Shown: positions 8,016 through 15,687 of the stretch, piece by piece | Position numbering within the stretch: position 1 is the stretch's first letter | How the letters are laid out: the number at the start of each line of letters is the position of its first letter | Assembly (NCBI RefSeq): GCF_040110915.1 | Contig: NZ_CP157793.1 | Span: forward strand, 3,905,001-3,969,000 | Reading direction: 5' to 3' | DNA length: 64,000 nucleotides | Source of the DNA: Stappia sp. | GTDB taxonomy: Bacteria > Pseudomonadota > Alphaproteobacteria > Rhizobiales > Stappiaceae | Position numbers and translations under genes: made by a program | Notes under the pieces: model-generated | Database searches by the model: none | What the model was told of the DNA's origin: nothing | Seen by the model: the letters and a program-made list of their open reading frames with translations, nothing else

Positions 8016-8631
8016 TCCGGGCGACGCCTCCCCGACCTTCCGCGACCGCGACGGCTTGGCTCTTCGCCCCGTGCAAAGCCCGATCGCTTGTCCCTCCGCT
8101 CCGTGCGGAGCCCGATCGCTTGTCCCTCCGCTCCGTGCGGAGCCCGATCGCTTGTCCCTCCGCTCCGTGCGGAGCCCGATCGCTTGCTCGCCTGCTCCGT
8201 GCAAAGCCCGATCGCTTGATCCCCTGCTCCGTGCGGAGCCCGATCGCTTGTCCCTCCGCTCCGTGCGGAGCCCGATCGCTTGTCCCTCCGCTCCGTGCGG
8301 AGCCCGATCGCTGGAGTCTTTGCTCCGTGCAAAGCCCGATCGCGGTGGCATACGCACACCCCCCATTACCCGAATGTCGCGGTACGCCGCGCCGGGCGAT
8401 GGGAGTATGGTGCGCTCACGATGGCGTCCGGCCTTGGCAGGACGTGTCGTGGACCGGGCCAGCGGTGCGCCGCCGGCCCGGCGCGAGGGGGAGCGGAGCA
8501 CGCCACGGACCGGTTGCGGGAGGAGCGCGGAAGGTCGGTGAGCGGCGCCGGATCGAGGGGATCGCGAACACGCGCCCCGCACCGGCACCCGGATCCCTTC
8601 GCGGCAGCGACGCAAACGTGGAGGACTACCA
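8016..8631. other. Gene-free interval containing a tandem hairpin array
   Basis: A 616-bp stretch between marR and the DUF4212 gene. About 280 bp is the 32-bp repeat array described separately. The rest (8344-8619) holds no convincing gene. A GGAGG ribosome site just before 8632 belongs to the next gene. The open frames through the repeat arise because a 32-bp period without stop codons stays open; they have no ribosome sites and no family resemblance. Confidence 0.8.
8062..8343. repeat. Array of nine 32-bp direct repeats, each able to form a hairpin
   Basis: The motif ccgtgc recurs exactly every 32 bp at 8069, 8101, 8133, 8165, 8197, 8229, 8261, 8293 and 8325, each followed by rAAG/GGAG and cccgatcg. 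Most units fold as CTCCGC-TCCGT-GCGGAG (for example 8094-8110), a 6-bp stem with a 5-nt loop. Units at 8069, 8197 and 8325 carry GCAAAG as the right arm, so this variant recurs every 128 bp. In the last unit the left arm has changed to CTTTGC (8318-8323), keeping all six pairs. The first unit keeps five of six; the units at 8197 and 8229 pair less well. The array is intergenic; function unknown. Confidence 0.93.
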
Positions 8632-8892
8632 ATGAGCAATGAGAGCGAGTCCGGAAAGGCCTACTGGAAGGCCAATCTGGCTCTGATCCGCAACTGCCTG
8701 ATCGTGTGGGCCCTGGCCTCCTTCGGGATGGGCATCCTGTTCCGCCCGCTGCTGTCGGGCATCGAGGTGGGCGGCACCGACCTCGGCTTCTGGTTTGCCC
8801 AGCAAGGGTCGATCCTGGTCTTCCTGGGTCTGATCTTCTTCTACGCCTGGCGCATGAACGCGCTCGACCGCCAGCACGGCGTCGAAGAATAA
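8632..8892 (+). CDS. DUF4212 small subunit of a sodium:solute symporter
   Basis: An 86-residue membrane protein with two hydrophobic segments (about 22-42 and 57-75) and the family-typical start AYWKANLALIRNCLIVW. DUF4212 proteins are encoded directly before VC_2705-type sodium:solute symporters and are thought to be accessory subunits. The ATG at 8632 follows a GGAGG site. The symporter gene starts 19 bp downstream, so the two form one transcription unit. Confidence 0.9.
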   Translation: MSNESESGKAYWKANLALIRNCLIVWALASFGMGILFRPLLSGIEVGGTDLGFWFAQQGSILVFLGLIFFYAWRMNALDRQHGVEE

Positions 8893-8911
8893 GCCCCGGG
8901 AGACCAGATCG

Positions 8912-10687
8912 ATGGATCAAACAACACTCAATTACATCGTCGTGGGGCTGTCCTTCGCGCTCTACTTCGGCATCGCCATCTGGGCGCGCGCCGGCTCCAC
9001 CGGCGAGTTCTACGCCGCCGGCCGCGGCGTGCCGCCCGTCATGAACGGCATGGCCACGGCGGCCGACTGGATGTCGGCGGCCTCCTTCATCTCCATGGCC
9101 GGCCTGATCGCCTTCACCGGCTATGACAACTCCACCTTCCTGATGGGCTGGACCGGCGGCTACGTGCTGCTCGCCATGCTTCTCGCGCCCTATCTGCGCA
9201 AATTCGGCAAGTACACCGTGCCGGAGTTCATCGGCGACCGCTTCTACTCGCAGACCGCCCGCATCGTCGCCGTCGTCTGCCTGATCGTCGCCTCGATCAC
9301 CTATGTGATCGGCCAGATGACCGGCGTCGGCGTCACCTTCGCCCGCTTCCTGGAGGTGGATGTCACCACCGGCCTGCTGATCGGCGCGGCCATCGTGTTC
9401 TTCTACGCGGTTCTTGGCGGCATGAAGGGCATCACCTACACCCAGGTAGCGCAATATGTGGTGCTGATCACCGCCTACACGATCCCGGCCATCTTCATCT
9501 CGCTGTCGCTGACGGGCAACGCCGTGCCGGCCCTCGGCCTCTTCGGCGAACATACCGCGAGCGGCGTGCCGCTGTTGCAGAAGCTCGATCAGGTGATCAC
9601 CGATCTCGGCTTCGCGAGCTATACCGGTCACCACTCCAACACCTTCAACATGGTGCTCTTCACCATGTCGCTGATGATCGGCACGGCGGGCCTGCCGCAT
9701 GTCATCATCCGCTTCTTCACCGTGCCGAAGGTCGCGGACGCGCGCTGGTCGGCCGGCTGGGCGCTGGTGTTCATCGCGCTGCTCTATCTCACCGCCCCGG
9801 CGGTCGGCGCCATGGCCCGTCTCAACATCATGGAGACGATCCAGACCGGCGAGGTCGGCGCGCCCGAGGCCAATCTGGCCTATGAGGAACGCCCGCAGTG
9901 GTTCAAGAACTGGGAGCAGACGGGTCTGCTCAAGTTCGAGGACAAGAACGACGACGGACGCATCCAGTTCTACAACGACCGCAATCCGGAGTTTGCCGCC
10001 AAGGCGCAGGACTTCGGCTGGAACGGCAACGAACTGACCGTCAACCGGGACATCCTGGTGCTCGCCAACCCGGAGATCGCGCAGCTTCCCGGCTGGGTCA
10101 TCGCGCTCGTCGCCGCCGGCGGTCTCGCCGCCGCGCTGTCGACGGCAGCCGGTCTGCTGCTCGCCATTTCCTCGGCGATCTCACACGACCTGATCAAGTC
10201 GGTGATCAACCCGAACATCAGCGAAAAGGGCGAGCTGCTCGCCGCCCGTCTCGCGATGACCGGCGCGATCGTCTTCGCCACCTATCTGGGGCTCAACCCG
10301 CCGGGCTTCGCGGCCCAGACCGTGGCGCTCGCCTTCGGTCTCGCGGCGGCGTCGATCTTCCCGGCGCTGATGATGGGGATCTTCTCCAAGCGGGTGAACT
10401 CCACCGGGGCGATCTTCGGCATGCTGACCGGCCTGATCCTCACGGTGGCCTATATCTTCACCTATCTCGGCATGTTCTTCATCCCCGGCACCAACCTGCT
10501 GCCGAACACGCCCGACGCCTGGGTCCTCGGCATCTCGCCGGCCTCCTTCGGCACCATCGGCGCGATCTTCAACTTCGCGGTGGCCTACGCCGTGTCGATC
10601 CAGACCGCCGAGCCGCCGCAGGAAATCCAGGAGCTGGTGGAATCCGTGCGCGTGCCGCGCGGCGCCGGCGCAGCGGTCGACCACTAG
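8912..10687 (+). CDS. Sodium:solute symporter, ActP/VC_2705-like
   Basis: A 591-residue inner-membrane cation:solute symporter with about 13 hydrophobic segments. N-terminal motifs of the acetate permease branch are clear (FYAAGRGVPPVMNGMATAAD and ADWMSAASFISMAGLI). The likely substrate is acetate or another short monocarboxylate. A hydrophilic insert at about residues 325-385 contains DKNDDGRIQFYN (344-355), which has the spacing of an EF-hand calcium loop (D1, N3, D5, G6, I8) but Asn at position 12. It follows the DUF4212 gene and precedes a predicted nucleotidyltransferase that may regulate it. Confidence 0.92.
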   Translation: MDQTTLNYIVVGLSFALYFGIAIWARAGSTGEFYAAGRGVPPVMNGMATAADWMSAASFISMAGLIAFTGYDNSTFLMGWTGGYVLLAMLLAPYLRKFGKYTVPEFIGDRFYSQTARIVAVVCLIVASITYVIGQMTGVGVTFARFLEVDVTTGLLIGAAIVFFYAVLGGMKGITYTQVAQYVVLITAYTIPAIFISLSLTGNAVPALGLFGEHTASGVPLLQKLDQVITDLGFASYTGHHSNTFNMVLFTMSLMIGTAGLPHVIIRFFTVPKVADARWSAGWALVFIALLYLTAPAVGAMARLNIMETIQTGEVGAPEANLAYEERPQWFKNWEQTGLLKFEDKNDDGRIQFYNDRNPEFAAKAQDFGWNGNELTVNRDILVLANPEIAQLPGWVIALVAAGGLAAALSTAAGLLLAISSAISHDLIKSVINPNISEKGELLAARLAMTGAIVFATYLGLNPPGFAAQTVALAFGLAAASIFPALMMGIFSKRVNSTGAIFGMLTGLILTVAYIFTYLGMFFIPGTNLLPNTPDAWVLGISPASFGTIGAIFNFAVAYAVSIQTAEPPQEIQELVESVRVPRGAGAAVDH

Positions 10688-10715
10688 GCCCCCCGCGCCG
10701 TCTTCTTGCGAGACC

Positions 10716-10739
10716 GAACCCCGCCCACGGGCGGGGTTC
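10716..10739 (+). terminator. GC-rich hairpin after the symporter gene
   Basis: An 11-bp perfect inverted repeat, GAACCCCGCCC / GGGCGGGGTTC, with a 2-nt centre, 28 bp after the symporter stop. There is no U-run after it, so it may only slow transcription or protect the 3' end of the symporter message. Confidence 0.5.
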
Positions 10740-10806
10740 ATCCGTTTCGGGCCGGCGTCCAACGCGCGCCGGCCCATCTTGTCCGCCTGCTGCGAAAGGG
10801 TGCGTC

Positions 10807-12651
10807 ATGACAATCGAGCGAGCGGAGCTGATCGCCTTCTTTGCCAGCCATCACCCCTTCGATCTCCTGCCCGGCGACGAGATCGCCGCCCTGGTCGACG
10901 CGAGCGGCCAGCAGACGGCCGCCGCCGGCACATGCCTCTATGAGATCGGCGACGCCATCGACACGCTCCACGTGGTGCATGGCGGCGAGGTCGACCTGTT
11001 TTCACCCGAAGGCGAGCTGATCTCCCGCGTAACCGCCGGCGAGGTTTTCGGCGCCAAGGGCATCCTGCGCGACGGACACGCGCTGCTGCGGGCCGTGGTC
11101 GCGCGCGACGTGACGCTCGTCGACTGCCCGGCCGCCCGCTTTCGCGACCTTCTCGCCCGCTTTGCGAAATTCGACGCCTATTTCGACCGGCTGCGCGACG
11201 TCCGGGACCGCCGCCCGACCCCGGCGCCCGACACCAGCGCGGCCCTGGTCTCCGCCTCGCTCGGCGAGGTGATGACGCGCAATCCGGTGATCGTCGCGCC
11301 GGACACCAGCGTCCGTCAGGCCGCGCGGATCATGGACGAGAACAACATTTCCTGCGTTCTGGTCGGCGACGACGACACCCTCGACGGCATCCTCACCACC
11401 GGCGACCTGACCGCGCGCGTGCTCGCCGCCGGCCTTGATCCCGAGACCCCGGTCGCCCTCGTCATGACCGCCGATCCGGCAACGCTCGTCCCCTCCGCCC
11501 TGCTCTTCGACGCGCTGCTGCTGATGAGCGCGCGCGGCATCGGCCATCTGCCCATCGTCGAGGCCGGTCGCCCGGTCGGCATTCTGACACGCACCAATCT
11601 GGTGCGCCGCCAGTCGCTGTCGGCGGTGGCGATGATCTCGGACATCGGCCGTTTCGACAAGGTGCCGGAGCTCGCCGGCGTCGTCGCCCGCGTGCCGCAA
11701 TTGCTGGCCCAGCTCGTCGGGCTCGGCGTCGAGGCCCACAAGGTCGGCCAATTGATCACCAGCGTCACCGATGCGCTCACCCGCCGGCTGATCGAGCTGG
11801 CGGAAGCGGAGATGGGCCCCGCCCCCGTGCCCTATCTCTGGCTCGCCTGCGGGTCCCAAGGGCGGCGCGAGCAGACGGGCGTGTCCGACCAGGACAATTG
11901 CCTGATCCTCGACGATGCCTATGACGCCGACGCGCACGGGCCCTGGTTCGAGCGCTTCGCGACCTTCGTCTGCGACGGGCTCGACGCCTGCGGCTACTTC
12001 CATTGCCCCGGCGACATGATGGCGACCAACCCGCGCTGGCGTCAGCCGGTCTCGGTGTGGAAGGGCTACTTCGAGGGCTGGATCGCCCGGCCCGACCCGA
12101 TGGCGCAGATGCTGGCGAGCGTGATGTTCGACCTGCGGGCGATCCACGGGCAAACGGCGCTTTACGACGGGCTGCATGCCCGCACGCTGGAGATGGCGCG
12201 CAAGAACTCCATCTTCCGCGCCCATATGACCGCGAATTCGCTCAAGCATACCCCGCCGCTCGGCCTGTTCCGCGGGTTCGCGCTGATCCGCTCGGGCGAG
12301 CACAAGGACACGCTCGATCTCAAGCACTCCGGCGTGGTGCCGATCGTCGATCTCGCCCGGCTCTACGCGCTGCAGGGCGCGCTCGAACCGGTCAACACGC
12401 GCGAGCGGCTGGTCGCGGCGCGCGAGGCGGGCACGGTGAGCGTCTCGGGCGGCGGCGACCTGATCGCCGCCTATGATCTCATTTCCAACATCCGCCTGGA
12501 GCATCAGGCCCGGCAGGTGCGCGACGGCGGGAAGCCGGACAATTTTCTGGCGCCCAGCACCTTGTCGGCGCTCGAACGCAACCACCTGAAGGATGCCTTC
12601 GGCGTGGTGAAGACGCTGCAATCCGCCATCGGCCACACAAGCGTGTTATAG
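10807..12651 (+). CDS. cNMP-binding / CBS / DUF294 putative nucleotidyltransferase
   Basis: A 614-residue cytoplasmic signalling protein with four parts in order: cyclic-nucleotide-binding-like beta barrel (about 15-130), paired CBS domains (about 155-275, starting LGEVMTRNPVIVAPDTSV), a nucleotidyltransferase-like domain with GSQGRRE (349-355) and DQDN (361-364), and a DUF294 C-terminal helical domain. The GS...DQD pattern resembles the metal-binding core of GlnD/GlnE-type enzymes, so the protein may modify a partner; the target is unknown. It lies 120 bp after an ActP-like symporter gene, an association also seen in other bacteria, which suggests control of carboxylate uptake. The ATG at 10807 gives the full cNMP domain. 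Confidence 0.9.
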   Translation: MTIERAELIAFFASHHPFDLLPGDEIAALVDASGQQTAAAGTCLYEIGDAIDTLHVVHGGEVDLFSPEGELISRVTAGEVFGAKGILRDGHALLRAVVARDVTLVDCPAARFRDLLARFAKFDAYFDRLRDVRDRRPTPAPDTSAALVSASLGEVMTRNPVIVAPDTSVRQAARIMDENNISCVLVGDDDTLDGILTTGDLTARVLAAGLDPETPVALVMTADPATLVPSALLFDALLLMSARGIGHLPIVEAGRPVGILTRTNLVRRQSLSAVAMISDIGRFDKVPELAGVVARVPQLLAQLVGLGVEAHKVGQLITSVTDALTRRLIELAEAEMGPAPVPYLWLACGSQGRREQTGVSDQDNCLILDDAYDADAHGPWFERFATFVCDGLDACGYFHCPGDMMATNPRWRQPVSVWKGYFEGWIARPDPMAQMLASVMFDLRAIHGQTALYDGLHARTLEMARKNSIFRAHMTANSLKHTPPLGLFRGFALIRSGEHKDTLDLKHSGVVPIVDLARLYALQGALEPVNTRERLVAAREAGTVSVSGGGDLIAAYDLISNIRLEHQARQVRDGGKPDNFLAPSTLSALERNHLKDAFGVVKTLQSAIGHTSVL

Positions 12652-12726
12652 AGGGCGCGTCCCGACGCCCTTTAGACCTTGCGCGCTCCCGCCGCGCCAA
12701 AGCCTTTCGACAAGACCGGATCCTGC

Positions 12727-13245
12727 ATGATTTTCACGCTGATCAGCACCTTCGTTCTCGGGATCGCCGTTGCCGGCATCCTGCTGCTTCTCAACCGCGC
12801 GACCGGCAACCGCCTGCCGAAATGGATCGCGCCGGCGGCGGCCGGGCTTGCCATGCTCGTCTTCACGGTGTGGACGGAATACAACTGGCTGGAGCGCACG
12901 CGGGCCGGCCTTCCGGCCGGGCTCGAGGTGGTCGAGACCTACCAGTCCCGCAACCTGCTTCAGCCCTGGACCTATGTGGTGCCGCGCACCAACCGCTTCG
13001 TGGCGCTGGACCGGACGACCGTCACCGCCAACGACAAGGACCCGCGCTTCCGCAAGGCGAGCCTGTTCCTCTTCACCCGCTTCCTGCCGGTGACCGAGCT
13101 CCGCCAGATCTACGACTGCGCGCAAAACCGCCGCATCGATCTGGTGCCGGGCGAACTGGTCGACCCGACGACGCTGCCCGATGCCGCCTGGGAACCGCTC
13201 ACCGACGACCCGATCGCGCAAGAGGTCTGCAAGGGGGCGGCGTGA
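12727..13245 (+). CDS. Hypothetical membrane-anchored protein
   Basis: A 172-residue protein with two hydrophobic segments at the N-terminus (about 3-21 and 31-50), followed by a polar domain with no motif that I recognise. The start at 12727 (MIFTLISTFVLG) is preferred over the frame opening at 12679, because the latter adds only a proline-rich, charged stretch. It lies 75 bp after the nucleotidyltransferase gene on the same strand and may be its last operon partner. It is the last high-GC gene before the AT-rich island. The function is unknown. Confidence 0.75.
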   Translation: MIFTLISTFVLGIAVAGILLLLNRATGNRLPKWIAPAAAGLAMLVFTVWTEYNWLERTRAGLPAGLEVVETYQSRNLLQPWTYVVPRTNRFVALDRTTVTANDKDPRFRKASLFLFTRFLPVTELRQIYDCAQNRRIDLVPGELVDPTTLPDAAWEPLTDDPIAQEVCKGAA

Positions 13246-13563
13246 GGCGCGCGGCTCTCCGCCGGGCCCTTCGCCTCCTGCGCAGGCACGGCTTCGCCGC
13301 AAAGCCCGCAGCAGATCGGTCGCACCCACCACGCTCACGCTCCCTCTCGTCGCCGGCAATTGTCAGCCTACCGTGTAACCCTAGCTTTTCATCGTCGAGT
13401 GAAATCGCAACCACATAAATGGCAAAATAAGTGACGTATAATTTCTAAGCCATGATGGTGAGTGTATTACGATCTTAAGTTTTTATCTAGCATGTGCCAG
13501 CCCTTAGATTGGAGATTTATTCCAGATGACAAAAATCTAAGCGTCCCTATCTTCTATATAAAG
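13246..13563. other. Gene-free junction between core DNA and the AT-rich island
   Basis: The first half is GC-rich like the core. From about 13370 the composition changes abruptly to AT-rich with many short A/T runs. I see no gene, no integrase remnant and no clear hairpin terminator for the converging dCTP-deaminase-like gene. A copy of the tRNA-Thr 3' end, which would mark an attachment site, was looked for and not found by eye. Confidence 0.6.
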
Positions 13564-14175
13564 CTACCGCTGGCGTGAAAGTGCAAGCAGGCCGGGCAAA
13601 TCTGAGTCGAGTTGAGCGCGCGATACGGTAGGGCGAACATTTCCAATATATTTTCGCCTCTGACCCGGATTCATGTACTCTTCCTCTTGCTCGTTCTTGA
13701 AAAAACGCGCCTGGACAATCCTACTCCCCACAATCAACTCCACTGGTACATTAGAGTGATTAAACAACTCCAGAGAGATGCAACCGCGAAAGCCCGGCTG
13801 GAACATTGAAGAAATACTGACTCCCAGCCTGTGATAACTACTCCTACTAATGATGTCGGCATAGACGTCATTTGGAAGCCCTATGTATTCAAGAGATGTT
13901 GCTAGTACTGTTTGCGAAGGATGTATTAGAAATATATCTCCTATATTTCGCCTCGCTGCCTGAAAGAATGTTTCGGGACTGGAATGATCCTCGGAGGGAT
14001 GCAGACTTACACTCGGTTTGTGGTTTAAAACTGAGACCAGAAAATCGCACCCTAGGCGTAAATCTACTGAAACGGCGCCAACCTGATCATCAGAAATCAA
14101 CGGATCAATGAAAATTCGATCATTTCCGTCGGAATTTATTCTGCTCTCTAGCTCCTTCCTAGTTAGCAACGACAT
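13564..14175 (-). CDS. dCTP deaminase-like protein
   Basis: A 203-residue protein close in length to E. coli Dcd (193). Matching landmarks are SVDLRLGCDF (36-45), IHPSQTVLATSLEYIGLP (84-101), SRSSYHRLG (110-118, with the Ser/Arg pair of the active site), GCISLELFN (131-139, with Glu136 at the catalytic glutamate position) and the C-terminal KYIGN-SR stretch. The usual DPG motif before the catalytic strand reads QPG (126-128), so the base pocket may differ. The ATG at 14175 follows AGGTGG and overlaps the upstream metallopeptidase gene by 17 bp. It is the third gene of an AT-rich cassette. A role in dCTP depletion against phage is suggested by known Dcd defence proteins, not shown. Confidence 0.83.
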   Translation of the reverse strand: MSLLTRKELESRINSDGNDRIFIDPLISDDQVGAVSVDLRLGCDFLVSVLNHKPSVSLHPSEDHSSPETFFQAARRNIGDIFLIHPSQTVLATSLEYIGLPNDVYADIISRSSYHRLGVSISSMFQPGFRGCISLELFNHSNVPVELIVGSRIVQARFFKNEQEEEYMNPGQRRKYIGNVRPTVSRAQLDSDLPGLLALSRQR

Positions 14176-15223
14176 CCGACCACCTTTCCCGAATTTCGAA
14201 ATTCCGTATTGATTTCTCAATCAGATCATTGACCGTCTTTTCAATTGTGTACGCATCAACATCGCCTTCAACCCAAGCTGCGGTCCGGTTCCCCAACTGG
14301 TCATGCAAGTAGTCCCAGCCCGCTAAGAATATGCCATACAGTTCAGGCACATTGGGAATCTTGTAGGTCACGACATCATCGAATGACGCCCTTACATTCG
14401 GAACCGCGAACCACTGATCAAGTTGTTTCTGGCCGCGAGCCTTTAAGGTTTCCTGTATGATGGTGACCATAGGGTTGGGTCGACCATTAAGAAAATCATC
14501 GACTGTAGCAATTCGTTTAGCGGTACTTGGGTGAGTCGGGCTGTCAGGATGGCCTGGTGCTATTGCGAGTAGCGATTTGGTGCTAGCTGATCCACAGTAA
14601 CAAGAGCTGAACAGATCAGCAAAGTGTTCCATCCGATGGCGAAGATTAATAAAATTCCAATCGGCTTGAGAGATACCATGCTGCGGCGCAGCAGGCGGAA
14701 ACAACAGCATAGATAGCTCACAGAGCTTGAAATGGTGATCTACGAAATGGCCCAGCTCATGGAAAAGGGGGGTGCAGAAAATGGGTCGATGTTTATAAGC
14801 TTCTGGGGCTCCAATTCGAACTACAAGGGGCTTGTAGTTTTGCGTGTCGAACAGATTCAATGATCGCCCAATGTGTTCCCAGAGGTCAGCAGGGTTCAGG
14901 AAAAAACTGAACTCCTCCAACGCAGCACTAGAAATCAGTGCATCTTCTGGAATCCACTCTTTCAGAACTTTTCTAAGAACGTACTGAGTCTCATATGGGG
15001 CATCGTTCGAGCGACTCCCACGGACGAACTGCATCACCCGCCAAACATGAGCCTCAAACTGGCGAACGACATCTTCTGGATAGTTCTCGACGTTTTCAAT
15101 GACATGATTAATGGCTTCGACAGTTCTGTGGGCAAACTCCCTGAACGCCGGATCGAAGAAAGCTGACTTAGATAGCTGCGTATATCTCTTTGCTAAAATG
15201 TGCAGATTCAATATTGGGGTCAA
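14159..15223 (-). CDS. Predicted HExxH zinc metallopeptidase
   Basis: A 354-residue protein without signal peptide or membrane segment, so probably cytoplasmic. It has HELGH at 155-159, a second-shell and ligand candidate EHFAD at 199-203 (Glu199 as third zinc ligand) and HPSTAKRI at 231-238, which recalls the HP-x-R motif of M48-like gluzincins. The TTG start at 15223 is supported by a GGAGG site 6 nt upstream, although it overlaps the previous gene by 56 bp; no ATG lies near. The gene also overlaps the next gene. I do not recognise the family as a whole. Its target could be a cell protein, a phage protein, or one of its two operon partners. Confidence 0.75.
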   Translation of the reverse strand: MTPILNLHILAKRYTQLSKSAFFDPAFREFAHRTVEAINHVIENVENYPEDVVRQFEAHVWRVMQFVRGSRSNDAPYETQYVLRKVLKEWIPEDALISSAALEEFSFFLNPADLWEHIGRSLNLFDTQNYKPLVVRIGAPEAYKHRPIFCTPLFHELGHFVDHHFKLCELSMLLFPPAAPQHGISQADWNFINLRHRMEHFADLFSSCYCGSASTKSLLAIAPGHPDSPTHPSTAKRIATVDDFLNGRPNPMVTIIQETLKARGQKQLDQWFAVPNVRASFDDVVTYKIPNVPELYGIFLAGWDYLHDQLGNRTAAWVEGDVDAYTIEKTVNDLIEKSIRNFEIRERWSDVVAN

Positions 15224-15533
15224 ATCCGGCCTCCAAGCTGTTCAATGCCGTTTCGGCCTTGTCGGCATCAATATCATCTTGTTGAAGCATCTGTTCAATT
15301 GCCATGCGTAGATCTTCGTTCGACGACAGTCGTACCGCAAGAGATACTGCTTCCGGCAAAGCCGTGGATGCAGACTCCGAGGGTGATTTCAGCAATGCCA
15401 TCGTCTGCTGAACAACCTCTTTGAAGTACGCCTTCAACGTGTCCGGGTACTGCTGCTGCTTGGTCTCAAGGGCCAACACCAGCTTGACAGTTTCAAGCGC
15501 ACGATCTGATCTTGACTCAGCGGCTGCAAGCAT
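15168..15533 (-). CDS. Small helical hypothetical protein, first gene of the island cassette
   Basis: A 121-residue protein rich in Ala, Leu, Glu and Gln. It is predicted to be almost fully helical, with no cysteine, no membrane segment and no motif that I recognise. An in-frame stop two codons before the ATG fixes the start; GGGAG lies 11 nt upstream, a long spacing. It overlaps the metallopeptidase gene by 56 bp, which implies translational coupling. It could be a regulator, substrate, adaptor or antitoxin-like partner of the two enzymes; nothing in the sequence decides this. Codon use and composition match the AT-rich island, not the surrounding core. Confidence 0.7.
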   Translation of the reverse strand: MLAAAESRSDRALETVKLVLALETKQQQYPDTLKAYFKEVVQQTMALLKSPSESASTALPEAVSLAVRLSSNEDLRMAIEQMLQQDDIDADKAETALNSLEAGFDPNIESAHFSKEIYAAI

Positions 15534-15550
15534 ATCTCATGTGACTCCCT

Positions 15551-15573
15551 ATGATTCGATCATCATGAATCAT
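15551..15573. promoter_or_regulatory. Dyad ATGATTC-N9-GAATCAT before the island operon
   Basis: A perfect 7-bp inverted repeat with a 9-bp spacer, 18-40 bp upstream of the first cassette gene and just before its ribosome site. It overlaps the possible -10 element CATGAT, with TTGACC 17 bp upstream on the minus strand. It is suited to repressor binding; no regulator gene is visible in the cassette, so it may be one of the three proteins or a host factor. Confidence 0.4.
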
Positions 15574-15586
15574 TGAGTGAATCTGG

Positions 15587-15601
15587 TCAATCTAAGATTG
15601 A
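15587..15601. promoter_or_regulatory. Second dyad TCAATCT-A-AGATTGA before the island operon
   Basis: A perfect 7-bp inverted repeat around one central base. It touches the possible -35 element of the island promoter (TTGACC on the minus strand). Together with the dyad at 15551-15573 it gives two operator candidates about 32 bp apart, centre to centre. Confidence 0.35.
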
Positions 15602-15687
15602 AATAAAAGTAAATATAGATAATCCTTGGACTTTTAATGTCCAGTCTTCAGTGAAACCCACTACCTTGTCCACCTGCAGTTTCTCAA

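Noticed and set aside
8062..8343. Regular 32-bp repeats resembling a CRISPR array
   Set aside because: The units abut each other with no unique spacers of about 30-40 bp, no leader and no cas genes nearby. It is a tandem repeat.
7928..8639. Repeat-encoded proteins in several frames over the 32-bp array
   Set aside because: A 32-bp repeat without stop codons gives open frames in many phases. None has a ribosome site or a family match.
12679..12726. Longer N-terminus for the hypothetical membrane protein
   Set aside because: The added residues are proline-rich and charged, and would push the first membrane helix inward. The ATG at 12727 gives a clean membrane start.
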